From: Elusimicrobia bacterium GWA2_62_23
Lineage (GTDB): Bacteria; Elusimicrobiota; Elusimicrobia; Elusimicrobiales; UBA9959
Reading direction: 5' to 3'
NCBI GenBank assembly: GCA_001799635.1
Contig: MGTV01000010.1
Coordinates: 108,228-172,227, forward strand
DNA: 64,000 nucleotides
Program-made: the position numbers and the translations under genes
Shown here: piece after piece, positions 1 to 10,278 of the stretch
How positions within the stretch are numbered: position 1 is the stretch's first letter
Layout of the letters: every line of letters begins with the position of its first letter
Notes under the pieces: generated by a model
Seen by the model: only the letters and a program-made list of their open reading frames with translations
Told to the model about the DNA's origin: nothing
Database searches by the model: none

Positions 1-639
1 GTACTTGTCGTGCTCGAGGTAGGTCTTGGCCGAGCTGTTAAGGATGATGATCTCCCCGTTGACGTCGGTGAGGATCGCCCCTTCCTTGATGCGTTTGAAA
101 ACTATCTCCATCTTGCGCTTCTCTTCCTTCACGGAGGAGAAGAGGCGGGAGTTCTCTATGGCGATGGCGGCCTGGCTGGCGAAGGCCTCGAAGGAGTTCT
201 TGTCGGTGTCGGTGAAGTCCCCGTCGGCCTTGTTGATGGCCTGCACCACGCCTATAGCCTTGCCCTTGATGATCATGGGGCAGGTCAAGAGCGAGCGCGT
301 GACGAAGCCGCTCTTGTTGTCGGCCTTCTTGGAGTGGCGCGGGTCGCTGGCCACGTCGTTGATGATGGTGGACTTGCCTTCCTTGGCGCAGGTGCCGGCC
401 ACGCCCTCGCCCAGCCTGAAGCGCATCTTCTGCACGTCCTCGGGCAGGCCCAGGGCCACGTCGAAATAGAGTTCCTGCGTTTTCTCGTCGAGCAGGTACA
501 GGGAGGCGCGCTCCGCCCCCACCACGCGCGAAGCCAGGCGCATGATGGTGGTCAGCAGCTCGGAAATGTCCAGTTTGGAGGAAAGCAGCCGGCTCACCAT
601 CACCAGCATTTCCAGGCTTTCCTGCGACTGCGTTATCAT
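1..639 (-). CDS. GAF-domain sensor/signalling protein (C-terminus truncated by window edge)
   Basis: Reverse-strand translation from ATG at 639 is open to the window edge: MITQSQESLEMLVMVSRLLSSKLDISELLTTIMRLASRVVGAERASLYLLDEKTQELYFDVALGLPEDVQKMRFRLGEGVAGTCAKEGKSTIINDVASDPRH... Typical GAF domain, apparently followed by a PAS-like start. Missing from the ORF track because no stop is in the window. Confidence 0.85.
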   Translation of the reverse strand, partial: MITQSQESLEMLVMVSRLLSSKLDISELLTTIMRLASRVVGAERASLYLLDEKTQELYFDVALGLPEDVQKMRFRLGEGVAGTCAKEGKSTIINDVASDPRHSKKADNKSGFVTRSLLTCPMIIKGKAIGVVQAINKADGDFTDTDKNSFEAFASQAAIAIENSRLFSSVKEEKRKMEIVFKRIKEGAILTDVNGEIIILNSSAKTYLEHDKY

Positions 640-651
640 CTTGTCCCCGTT

Positions 652-1512
652 CTAGAAAAATACCTGCAGCAGTATTTTATAATAATTCTTCCAGACCGCG
701 CCTTCTTCCTTGTAGAGGTTGTAGGCCAGGTCCAGCATGGACCTTTCATTGAGGCCGAGTTTCAGGCCGACCACCCCTGAGTTCGCCGCGCGCGTCCGTC
801 TGAAGGATATTTTACTATATCCCGCGTAAATGTGGCTGTCGAATTCGGGGCGCATGTTGCGCGCGATCTGGGCGGACAGCGTCCAGTCAGGCAGGGCCGT
901 TATCTGGCGGAACGTGCCCAGGTTGGCGAGTTCGGACTGGTCCATGGCGGGGGTGACCAGGGTGGCGTTGGAGACCCCGGAAGGTTTGGTGAACGCCGCG
1001 CCCGAGACCAGGAAGTAGAACTGGCCGTAATAGGACTTCTCCACTTGCACTTCATAGGAGGCCTGGGAGAAGGTCTTGCGCGACAGGGCGGCGCCGTCCA
1101 GGACGCGGGCCTTCTGGCTGGCCCAGGCGCCGGAGACGGTGAGGCGCGTGTAGCTCTCGTCCCCGCCTTCGTCCAGGGAGGTCAGCAGGTAGAGTTTCCC
1201 GCCCGAGGCGCCGGAACGCGTTTCAGCGGACAGAGGGTAGATGAAAGGCTTGAGGGAGACGGAGATCTTGTCGCCGGAGTACATCAGCGGCAGGCGGAAG
1301 GACCACATCTTTTCCCGGTAGGCGGCCGTATCCCGGTAGAAGGCGGCGTTGGCGCCGGCCACCAGGCGGGGGGTCACCTTGGTGAAGACGGTGAAGGAGT
1401 CTTTCTTGAGGCCGTTGGAACCGGAAGAGTAGTCGTTCTCCAGCCACCAGGCGGCGTTGGCGCTGACAGCGCAGGAGACGGAAAAAAGGGCCGCCAGAAG
1501 CAGGGATTTCAT
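652..1512 (-). CDS. Secreted/outer-membrane beta-rich protein of unknown function
   Basis: ORF 652..1548; start probably the internal ATG at 1512 (MKSLLLAALFSVSCAVSANAA signal peptide). Alternating hydrophobic/aromatic strands, ending in aromatic F. Confidence 0.65.
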   Translation of the reverse strand: MKSLLLAALFSVSCAVSANAAWWLENDYSSGSNGLKKDSFTVFTKVTPRLVAGANAAFYRDTAAYREKMWSFRLPLMYSGDKISVSLKPFIYPLSAETRSGASGGKLYLLTSLDEGGDESYTRLTVSGAWASQKARVLDGAALSRKTFSQASYEVQVEKSYYGQFYFLVSGAAFTKPSGVSNATLVTPAMDQSELANLGTFRQITALPDWTLSAQIARNMRPEFDSHIYAGYSKISFRRTRAANSGVVGLKLGLNERSMLDLAYNLYKEEGAVWKNYYKILLQVFF

Positions 1513-1521
1513 AGTGGCTAT

Positions 1522-1527
1522 ATTATA
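1522..1527 (-). promoter_or_regulatory. Putative -10 element (TATAAT on minus strand), 9 nt before the ATG at 1512
   Basis: Reverse complement reads ...aatatataatatagccactATGaaatcc; no Shine-Dalgarno seen. Confidence 0.5.
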
Positions 1528-1552
1528 TATTATTAAATAGAATTTCAAATGA

Positions 1553-1584
1553 AAAAGCCCTCCCGCTGCCGGAAGGGCTTTTTT
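1553..1584. terminator. Rho-independent terminator-like hairpin
   Basis: gaaaaAGCCCTcccgctgccggaAGGGCTTTTTT; lies just past the 3' end of the minus-strand gene 1598-2545. Confidence 0.75.
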
Positions 1585-1597
1585 GCGTCCCGTCCCG

Positions 1598-2545
1598 TTA
1601 CTTCAGGAACAGGAAGAAATGCTGCAGGAAGTCGTAGATGTCGCAGTTGACCAGGTTGACGTCCACCGGCGCGTGGTTCATGTAGCCGCCGAGGTGGCCG
1701 TTGACCTTGTTGAAGGTGAGTTCCACGGGCGCGTAGGCCGCGTAGCCCTTCAGGCTGACGATGGTCTGGTCCGCGTAGCCCTGGCCCAGGTCGAACTCCA
1801 CCTTGACCGGGGAGTGGTTGTACTGGCCTTCCAGGAGGCCTTTCTTCCAGTTCACGGTGTAGCGGAGCAGGGCGGGGCCGGAGTTGCCCAGCACGGTTAT
1901 TTCCTCGGTGCTCCAGTCGAACTTGAGGCCCACGGTGGAGGCGTTGGCGCCGCCGGTTATGACGCTCTGCTCGTGGTTGATGCCGAGGTCCACGGGATAA
2001 TTGTTGATGCCGCCCTTTATGGTCCAGTCCAGCTTGTTGATCTTGAGGTTCACCGGGCCGTTGTTCATGACGCCCTTTATGGAGCCCATCTTCACGGCGT
2101 AGGTGGACTTGTTGCGGGAGGGGAAGAGCCGGTCGTACACCTTCTGGCCCACGCGGACCTCGGTGACGTAGTAGTAGCGCGCCAGGCCTATGGCCCGGTC
2201 GGCCGCGTCCTGGCCGGTCACGTCAGCGAAGACCATGTAACCGCCGGTGTTGCTCTGGTAGGCCTGCACCTTGAAGCCGGCCTGGGTGAGCTCGCGCACC
2301 GCGGTGTAGGAATCGAAGCTTTTATCCAGCAGGCCCACCAGCCGGTCGTTCATTTCGGGGGCGGCGGTGTTCAGCTTGATCTTGCTGAGAGTCTGCCAGT
2401 GGTTGTTCTTGGGGGCGCCGGGGGCCGGGAGCTCCACGGAGGGGAGCGAGAGGCCCGCGCCGGTTATGGCGAGGTTCTCGGCGGCGGAAACGAGGCCTGA
2501 AAAGGAAAGGAGCACTGCGGCGGCGATTTGCGGTAACTTGTTCAT
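1598..2545 (-). CDS. Secreted repeat protein (about 20-aa 'GGxxNxxPVxLxIN' repeats)
   Basis: Start MNKLPQIAAAVLLSFSGLVSAAE (signal peptide) at 2545; C-terminal half has repeated IKGVMNNGPVNLKIN / IKGGINNYPVDLGIN / LEGQYNHSPVKVEFD / LGGYMNHAPVDVNLV units. Confidence 0.7.
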   Translation of the reverse strand: MNKLPQIAAAVLLSFSGLVSAAENLAITGAGLSLPSVELPAPGAPKNNHWQTLSKIKLNTAAPEMNDRLVGLLDKSFDSYTAVRELTQAGFKVQAYQSNTGGYMVFADVTGQDAADRAIGLARYYYVTEVRVGQKVYDRLFPSRNKSTYAVKMGSIKGVMNNGPVNLKINKLDWTIKGGINNYPVDLGINHEQSVITGGANASTVGLKFDWSTEEITVLGNSGPALLRYTVNWKKGLLEGQYNHSPVKVEFDLGQGYADQTIVSLKGYAAYAPVELTFNKVNGHLGGYMNHAPVDVNLVNCDIYDFLQHFFLFLK

Positions 2546-2692
2546 TCGGTAACCTCCGAAACTTGAGTTCTGTGTATATTGTTCCAGAAAAGGAGGCCCC
2601 GCACAATGACCGCCGGACCCCCGGGGGCGGCGTTTTTTGGCCCCGGCGGCGTAGGCCTTCCGGTCTGGGCCTTGCCGGGGCCCCCGCGGCCC

Positions 2693-2720
2693 TTGACAGG
2701 TCAATCGGCTCTGCTATAAT
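2693..2720 (+). promoter_or_regulatory. Consensus sigma70-like promoter
   Basis: TTGACA (2693-2698), 16-nt spacer, TATAAT (2715-2720), upstream of the C11 peptidase ATG at 2749. Confidence 0.7.
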
Positions 2721-2748
2721 ATTGGCGTAAACGCAAGCCGGAGGCCTT

Positions 2749-4137
2749 ATGACGAAACTTCTCCTTTCCCTGCTGCTGGTGCCCGCCGTGGCCATGGCGG
2801 ACCCAATAAAGATCAATTTCGGCGGCGACACCTACAGTGCCGACGCCCTGGCCGCGCCCGAGGCCGCCCCCGCGGCGGACAAGGCCGCGGTCCCGTCCAG
2901 TTTCAAGGGAACGCCCGCCAAAAAGAAATGGACCGTCATGGTCTTCGTGAACGGCAAGAACGACCTGGAAGCGGCCGGCCTGCTGAACCTCAACATGATG
3001 GAGATGGTGGGCTCCAACAAAGACCTTAATATCGTGGCCGAACTGGGCCGCATGAAGGGCCAGGAGCGGGACACCGACGCCGACGGCGACTGGGCCGGGG
3101 CGCGCCGCATCTACGTCAAGAAAGACAAGGACATGGGGAAGATCACCTCGCCCGTGGTGATGAGGACCGAGAAGGTGGACATGGGCGACTACAAGCGCGC
3201 CATAGACTTCGTGAACTGGTCCAAGAAGAACTACCCCGCGGAGAAATACCTGCTCATCCTCTGGGACCACGGCACCGGCTGGATGGACCCCCGCGTGGAG
3301 AAGCCCGCCGACGCGTCCAAGGGCATCTCTTTCGACGACGAGACCGGCAACTACATCCGCACCCGCGAGATCGGCCTGATAGCCAAGGAGGCCGGCGGCG
3401 TGGACATCATGGCCTTCGACGCCTGCCTGATGCAGATGGCCGAAGTGCTCAGCGAGCTCAAGGGCAACGCCAAGGTCATGGTGGGCTCGGAAGAGACCAT
3501 CCCCGGCGTGGGCTACCCCTACCACGTCTTCCTGGGCGCGCTGGCCAGGGAGCCGGGCATGAGCGCCGAGAAGCTCGGCGGCATCCTGGTGGAGGCGTAC
3601 AAGCTGTTTTACGAGCAGGATATAAAGCGCGGCGCGCAGCTCTCCGCCGTGCGCGTGGCCAAGGCCGGCGAACTGGAAGCCAAGGTGAAGGAACTGGCCG
3701 CGGCGCTCAAGGCCGTGAACGACACCGCGGCGCTGAAGGCGGCCCGCAACGGGGTGCTCCGTTTCGACGCGGTGGGCGCCGGCTCGGACCCGAAAAAGCA
3801 GATCTCCTTCTACGGCGACCTATTCAACTACCTGGAGCTGGTGGAAAAGAACATGACCGCCAAGGGCGCCTCGGCGGACTTCATCAAGGCCCGCTCCGTC
3901 TCGCTGCGCGAGTTCATAGTCAAGGACCTCGTCATCCACAACAACTACTTCGACAAGGACCGCACGGGCCGTTCCTTCGCGGACTCGCACGGCATTTCCG
4001 TCTACCTGCCGCCCGTGATAGACAAGATAGACCAGGCCAAGCTGGAGGGGATCTTCGAGGGCAAGTACCAGGATTTCGAGTTCTCCAAGAAGACCGGCTG
4101 GCACGACTTCGTGACGTACCTGTACGGCGTGAAGTAG
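2749..4137 (+). CDS. Secreted clostripain-family (peptidase C11) cysteine protease
   Basis: Signal peptide; KWTVMVFVNGKNDLE N-terminal motif, LLILWDHGTGW (catalytic His region) and IMAFDACLMQMAEV (catalytic Cys region). Confidence 0.85.
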   Translation: MTKLLLSLLLVPAVAMADPIKINFGGDTYSADALAAPEAAPAADKAAVPSSFKGTPAKKKWTVMVFVNGKNDLEAAGLLNLNMMEMVGSNKDLNIVAELGRMKGQERDTDADGDWAGARRIYVKKDKDMGKITSPVVMRTEKVDMGDYKRAIDFVNWSKKNYPAEKYLLILWDHGTGWMDPRVEKPADASKGISFDDETGNYIRTREIGLIAKEAGGVDIMAFDACLMQMAEVLSELKGNAKVMVGSEETIPGVGYPYHVFLGALAREPGMSAEKLGGILVEAYKLFYEQDIKRGAQLSAVRVAKAGELEAKVKELAAALKAVNDTAALKAARNGVLRFDAVGAGSDPKKQISFYGDLFNYLELVEKNMTAKGASADFIKARSVSLREFIVKDLVIHNNYFDKDRTGRSFADSHGISVYLPPVIDKIDQAKLEGIFEGKYQDFEFSKKTGWHDFVTYLYGVK

Positions 4138-4156
4138 CCGGGCCCCGCCCCGGCAG

Positions 4157-4186
4157 AAGCCCCCCGGCCACCCGGGGGGCTTTTTT
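4157..4186 (+). terminator. Rho-independent terminator
   Basis: AAGCCCCCCGGccaCCCGGGGGGCTTTTTT. Confidence 0.85.
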
Positions 4187-4222
4187 GTCCCCGCCGCCCG
4201 CCTTTATAGTAGAATTTCAACC

Positions 4223-5248
4223 ATGAAGCGCCTGCTGCTCGTGAACTTCGCCGAGTGCCCGGAGAACCTGCACTTCGAGCGCGCCCTGGCGCGCGCCGCG
4301 GCGCGCCGCCGCGGGCTGGCGCTGGACGTGCTGCACGACTTCGACTACCATTACGATTTCATCGGCGCGCCCCTGCCGCCGCGCGGCCGGCGGCTGCGCT
4401 GCGCGGGCCTGGACGCGCTCAAAAAAAGCTTCGGACGTTACGACGTTGTCGTCCTGCTGGATTTTCCCAAGCGCGCCCGCTGCGCCACGGCCTTCCTCTG
4501 GCTGGCGCGCCAGGCCCCGGCCGGCGCCAAGGTCTTCGTGGCTAATCACCTCATCCCGATGCCGGGCCAGAACCTGGCCGCCGACCTGGCCCGCAAGTGG
4601 AAAGCGCTCGCCGGGGCGAAGGCCGGCTGGATGCTGGAGGCCGACGACAAGGAACTCTGGCGCGAGACCGGCTTGGCCGGGACGCGCCTGCGGCGCCGCG
4701 GCTACGCCACCGACTGCGTCTATTACAAACCCTCCGGCGCGGTTGCGGGCGGCTACGTTTTTTCTGCGGGTTCCGCCGGGCGGGATTACGCCGCGCTGGC
4801 CGCCGGCGCCAAGAGAGCCGGGTTCGGCATAAAGATCTTCACGGATTCCAAACCCGGCCGCCTGCCGGCCAACGCGGAAGTGCTGCCGCTGGCCAAGAAC
4901 CTGCACAACCTGAAGGAAGCGGCCGAGCGGGCGCGGGCGGTGGCTATCCCGGTAAAGGACTCGCACGTGAACGAGTCCGCCGGCAATTCCATAGCCTTCC
5001 TGGCCATGGCGCTGGGCCGCCCTGTCCTGCTCAAGCGCACGCCCTACTGGGAGCGGCTCATAGAGGACGGAAAGAACGGCTTTCTCTGCGACAGTCTGGC
5101 CCCGGCCGCGCTGGCGGCGGGCCTTAGGCGTGTGGCCGCTCTTTCCCCCGCGGGCGCGCGCCGGCTGGGCGCCGCCGCCCGCCGCACCGTGCTTAAAAAA
5201 GCCAGTCTCGACAGCTTCTGCTCCGAATTCCTGCGCGGCCTTCTTTAA
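4223..5248 (+). CDS. Glycosyltransferase-like protein
   Basis: C-terminal IPVKDSHVNESAGNSIAFLAMALGRPVLLKRTPYWERLIEDGKNGFL resembles GT-B donor-binding regions. Confidence 0.5.
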   Translation: MKRLLLVNFAECPENLHFERALARAAARRRGLALDVLHDFDYHYDFIGAPLPPRGRRLRCAGLDALKKSFGRYDVVVLLDFPKRARCATAFLWLARQAPAGAKVFVANHLIPMPGQNLAADLARKWKALAGAKAGWMLEADDKELWRETGLAGTRLRRRGYATDCVYYKPSGAVAGGYVFSAGSAGRDYAALAAGAKRAGFGIKIFTDSKPGRLPANAEVLPLAKNLHNLKEAAERARAVAIPVKDSHVNESAGNSIAFLAMALGRPVLLKRTPYWERLIEDGKNGFLCDSLAPAALAAGLRRVAALSPAGARRLGAAARRTVLKKASLDSFCSEFLRGLL

Positions 5249-5304
5249 TTTGTTAGAATTTCCCTGTCGTCCTACATTCTGGCGGGTCTTGAGGTGAATA
5301 ACTG

Positions 5305-6837
5305 ATGGATCAGATCCTTATCCTGGACTTCGGCAGCCAGTACACCCAACTTATCGCCCGCAGGCTGCGCAGCCTGCGGGTTTATTGCGAAATACTCCCC
5401 TTCGGGGCCCCGGTAGAGGACATCCTCGCCAGGTCGCCGCGGGGCATCATCCTTTCGGGCGGGCCGTCGAGCGTTTACGCCAAGGACGCGCCCAAGCCCG
5501 ATCCCGCGGTGTTCAACCTCGGCGTGCCGGTGCTGGGCGTCTGCTACGGCATGCAGCTGCTCGCGCACGAATTCGGCGGCCGGGTCTCCAAGGCCGCCGC
5601 CCGCGAATACGGCTTCAGCAAGTTGAAGGTCCTCAAGGGTTCCCGGCTTTTCAAAGGCATCCCCGGCGGCGTGAACGTCTGGATGAGCCACGGCGACGAG
5701 GTGAAGCGGGTGCCGCAGGGCTTTCGCGTGACCGCCAGGGCGGCCGGGTCGGACATCTCCGCCATGGAGAACCCGGAGAGAGATCTCTACGCGCTGCAGT
5801 TCCATCCCGAGGTGCACCACACCGAGAGCGGCGTGAAAATGCTCGAGAACTTCGCCCGCGGCATCTGCGGCTACAAGGAGCGCTGGTCCCCGGCCTCTTT
5901 CCTGGCCGGCAGCGTGGCGGAAATTAAAAAGCAGGCCGGCGGCGCGGCGGTCATCTGCGGGCTTTCCGGCGGCGTGGATTCCTCCGTGGCCGCGGTGCTG
6001 GCGCACCGGGCCATAGGCAATAAGCTCAAGTGCATCTTCGTGGACACCGGCGTGCTGCGCCACGGCGACCGCAAACGCATGACCGAAGTTTTTAAAAAGA
6101 AGTTCCGCTACAGCCTCAAGATAGTGGACGCATCCAAACTCTTCCTCGGCCGCCTGAAAGGCGTGACCTCCCCGGAGAAGAAACGCAAGATCATAGGGCA
6201 TACTTTCATAGAGGTCTTCGACAAGGAAGCTAAGAAGGTAAAGGGCGCGAAGTTCCTACTGCAGGGCACGCTTTACCCGGATGTGATCGAGTCCGTGTCG
6301 GTGAAGGGCCCCTCCGCGGTGATAAAGAGCCACCACAACGTGGGCGGCCTGCCCGCTAAAATGAAGATGGGCCTGATAGAGCCGCTGCGCTACTTCTTCA
6401 AGGACGAAGTGCGCGAGCTCGGCCGCAGCCTGAAGATCCCGGAGAGCGTGCTGATGCTGCACCCGTTCCCCGGGCCGGGGCTCTCCATCCGCGTGCTGGG
6501 CGAGGTGACCCCGGACAGGCTCAAGATCCTGCGCGAGGCCGACCGCGTGATGCGCGAGGAGATACAGACGGCCGGCTGGTACTCGAAGATCTGGCAGGCC
6601 TTCTGCGTACTGCTGCCGGTGCGCTCCGTGGGCGTGATGGGCGACGAGCGGTCCTACGAATACACCATAGCCATCCGCTGCGTGAGTTCGGTGGACGGCA
6701 TGACGGCCGACTGGAGCCGCCTGCCGCACGACCTGCTGCAGAAAATTTCGTCCAGGATAGTCAGCGAGGTGCGCGGCGTGAACCGCGTGGTCTACGACGT
6801 CACCTCCAAGCCGCCCGCCACCATAGAGTGGGAATAA
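5305..6837 (+). CDS. guaA: GMP synthase (glutamine-hydrolysing)
   Basis: Class I amidotransferase (GVCYGMQLL, QFHPEVHHT) plus PP-loop (GLSGGVDSSVAA) and C-terminal dimerisation domain ending KPPATIEWE. Confidence 0.97.
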   Translation: MDQILILDFGSQYTQLIARRLRSLRVYCEILPFGAPVEDILARSPRGIILSGGPSSVYAKDAPKPDPAVFNLGVPVLGVCYGMQLLAHEFGGRVSKAAAREYGFSKLKVLKGSRLFKGIPGGVNVWMSHGDEVKRVPQGFRVTARAAGSDISAMENPERDLYALQFHPEVHHTESGVKMLENFARGICGYKERWSPASFLAGSVAEIKKQAGGAAVICGLSGGVDSSVAAVLAHRAIGNKLKCIFVDTGVLRHGDRKRMTEVFKKKFRYSLKIVDASKLFLGRLKGVTSPEKKRKIIGHTFIEVFDKEAKKVKGAKFLLQGTLYPDVIESVSVKGPSAVIKSHHNVGGLPAKMKMGLIEPLRYFFKDEVRELGRSLKIPESVLMLHPFPGPGLSIRVLGEVTPDRLKILREADRVMREEIQTAGWYSKIWQAFCVLLPVRSVGVMGDERSYEYTIAIRCVSSVDGMTADWSRLPHDLLQKISSRIVSEVRGVNRVVYDVTSKPPATIEWE

Positions 6838-6841
6838 ATAG

Positions 6842-8317
<1,476 letters not shown>

Positions 8318-8331
8318 GCGCCTTCGGCCGC

Positions 8332-8368
8332 AAAAAAAAGGACCGCCGGGAGAACCGGCGGTCCTTTT
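8332..8368. terminator. Bidirectional terminator between convergent genes
   Basis: AAAAAAAAGGACCGCCGGgagaaCCGGCGGTCCTTTT. Confidence 0.85.
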
Positions 8369-8382
8369 GCGTGCGTCGGGCG

Positions 8383-8847
8383 CTATTTCTCCGCGGAAAG
8401 TTCTTCCTCGAACTTGTTCATCAGGACGGAGTTGTAGTAGGTGTCCTTGCCTACCTGTTTTATTTTGTTGAAGTAGCCGCAGGCCTTTACCCTGGCGCCC
8501 TTGCCGAAGGCCGGCAGGCGCAGCGAGATCACGTTGATGAAATCGTAGCTGCCGTCGGGCGCGGTCTCCTGCAGGCTGAAGACCGTGTAGGGGCGCACCA
8601 GTTTGTTGTCCTCCACGCGCAGGTCCAGCACTTCGCCACGCACGCAGACGGGCTTGGCGTCGTAGGCGCCCGGGGCCTTGTTCAGGTCCATCACCGACAC
8701 CGGTTCGGGGCCCCGGCTGAAGCGGGGCAGCCGGCACAGCCCCAGCAGGAAGCCCAGCAGCGCCAGGCCCGCCAGGACGCCGGCGCAGCGGCCCCAGAAG
8801 TGGCCGAAGAACCAGGCGAGGATGTTCTTTTTGTTCTCGTCGAGCAT
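8383..8847 (-). CDS. Membrane-anchored small protein, possible OB-like fold; paralog of the next gene
   Basis: MLDENKKNILAWFFGHFW + TM segment; VSVMDLNKAPGAYDAKPVCVRGEVLDL...DFINVISL...YFNKIKQVGKDTYYNSVLMNKF. Confidence 0.6.
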   Translation of the reverse strand: MLDENKKNILAWFFGHFWGRCAGVLAGLALLGFLLGLCRLPRFSRGPEPVSVMDLNKAPGAYDAKPVCVRGEVLDLRVEDNKLVRPYTVFSLQETAPDGSYDFINVISLRLPAFGKGARVKACGYFNKIKQVGKDTYYNSVLMNKFEEELSAEK

Positions 8848-8855
8848 GGATCCGC

Positions 8856-9359
8856 CTAGAAGGCCCTGCTCCTTTTCGCGCCGCGCAGCGGGGCGTCCGG
8901 CCGCCCGTTGGCTTCGTCTTTGAAACGGTTGAGCAGGATGACATTGTGGTAGGTGTCCTTGCCTACCTGCTTCATGGCGCTGAAGACCCCGCAGGCCAGC
9001 ACCAGGCCCTCCGGGGCGCTTTCGCGCTCCTTGAAGGAGATGACGTTGATGAAATCATAGTCGCCGGCGCCGCGCGTTTCTTTAAGGCTGAAGATGGCAT
9101 AGGGCAGATCGGCGGGCTCCGCGCCGGCGTCCTTGAGGTTCAGGATCATACCGCGCACGCAGACATTGCGCGCGTTATACCTGTCCGGGGCGGCGTTGAG
9201 GTCGAACACCGAGACCGGGCTGTTGGCCGCTAGCCGGGCCTTACTGAAACAGCCGAAGGCGTAGCCGGCCGCGAGCGCCACGGCTCCGGCGAGCAACAGT
9301 TGGGCCCTGAATTCCTTCAGGGTCCAGAATACCAGCCTCCTGGCGTTGTAGTCGAGCAG
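8856..9359 (-). CDS. Membrane-anchored small protein, tandem paralog; probable CTG start
   Basis: ORF track starts at 9296 (TTG), but the frame extends to CTG at 9359 after ggagggg; the extended N-terminus LLDYNARRLVFWTLKEF aligns with MLDENKKNILAWFFGHF of the paralog. Confidence 0.6.
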   Translation of the reverse strand: MLDYNARRLVFWTLKEFRAQLLLAGAVALAAGYAFGCFSKARLAANSPVSVFDLNAAPDRYNARNVCVRGMILNLKDAGAEPADLPYAIFSLKETRGAGDYDFINVISFKERESAPEGLVLACGVFSAMKQVGKDTYHNVILLNRFKDEANGRPDAPLRGAKRSRAF

Positions 9360-9457
9360 AAACCCCTCCGTATCGCTACGGCACCCATTGAAAAATAATT
9401 TTACTTAAGACTCCCAAACCTGCCCGGTAAATATAGCAAATTTTCCGCTGCCCGGCG

Positions 9458-10237
9458 CTACTCGCCCTTGAAGCTGGGCTTGCGCTTTTCCATGAAGGCT
9501 TTTATGCCTTCTTCGTAGTCGCCGCTGTTGTAAACTTTGCGGCGCAGGGCCTGTATGCGTTCGAACGATTCCGGGCTTATAGGGTGGGCTTCCGAAAGGA
9601 TGCGGAACTGTTCCTTTATGACCGAGACCGCCAGCGGGGAATTGCCGGCTATGGTGCGGGCCAGCTGCATGGTGAACGCCTCTATCTCTTTGGAGCTCAC
9701 GAGGTGGTTGAGGATGCCGAAATGGTAGGCGCGCTCGGCCTTCACCGGCTCGGCGGTGAAGAACATCTCCTTGGCGATGTTGCTGCCCACGCGGTTGATG
9801 AAGTGCATGATGCCCGAAGCGTTGTAGGGGAGGCCCATCTTCACCGGCGTGATGGCGAAGGTGGAGGTCTCGTCGCCCACGGCCAGGTCGCAGGTAACGG
9901 CCAGGTCGGTGGCGCCGCCCCACACGCTGCCCTGGATCATGGCTATGACCGGGCCGGGATAATTCTGGATGGCGCGGAAGGCGGTTTCCATGGGGCTGTC
10001 GTAGGCCAGCGGGTCGTGGTGGACCTTCGGCAGCTGGGTGATGTCGTGGCCCGCGGACCAGACCCGGGCGTTCTTCTCGGCGCGCAGCACTACCACGGTC
10101 ACCTTCTTGGCCTTGAAGTCCTCGAGCGCGGCCACGATCTCGCCGCAGAGTTCCAGGCTCAGCGCGTTGCGCCGGGCCGGGTTGTTGAGGGTGAGTACGC
10201 CTATGCTGCCTTCGGTCTGTTTAAGTATCAGCGCCAT
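9458..10237 (-). CDS. scpB: Methylmalonyl-CoA decarboxylase / enoyl-CoA hydratase family
   Basis: Crotonase fold; SAGHDITQLP, IQGSVWGGATDLAVTCDLAV, TFAITPVKMGLPYN, EAHPISPESFERIQALRRKVYNSGDYEEGIKAFMEKRKPSFKG closely resembles remembered E. coli ScpB/YgfG. Confidence 0.82.
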   Translation of the reverse strand: MALILKQTEGSIGVLTLNNPARRNALSLELCGEIVAALEDFKAKKVTVVVLRAEKNARVWSAGHDITQLPKVHHDPLAYDSPMETAFRAIQNYPGPVIAMIQGSVWGGATDLAVTCDLAVGDETSTFAITPVKMGLPYNASGIMHFINRVGSNIAKEMFFTAEPVKAERAYHFGILNHLVSSKEIEAFTMQLARTIAGNSPLAVSVIKEQFRILSEAHPISPESFERIQALRRKVYNSGDYEEGIKAFMEKRKPSFKGE

Positions 10238-10266
10238 GGGGTCTCCTTAAAGCCTTTCCAGCATTG

Positions 10267-10272
10267 TATAAT
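10267..10272 (+). promoter_or_regulatory. Putative -10 (TATAAT) 6 nt before ATG 10279
   Basis: attgTATAATttaaaaATGaaagaa. Confidence 0.5.
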
Positions 10273-10278
10273 TTAAAA

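Noticed and set aside
10-780. Plus-strand 256-aa ORF at the window start
   Set aside because: Antisense to the clear GAF-domain gene (639 to <1) and the end of the 652-1512 gene; product is a low-complexity Gly/Val/His-rich shadow typical of GC-rich DNA.
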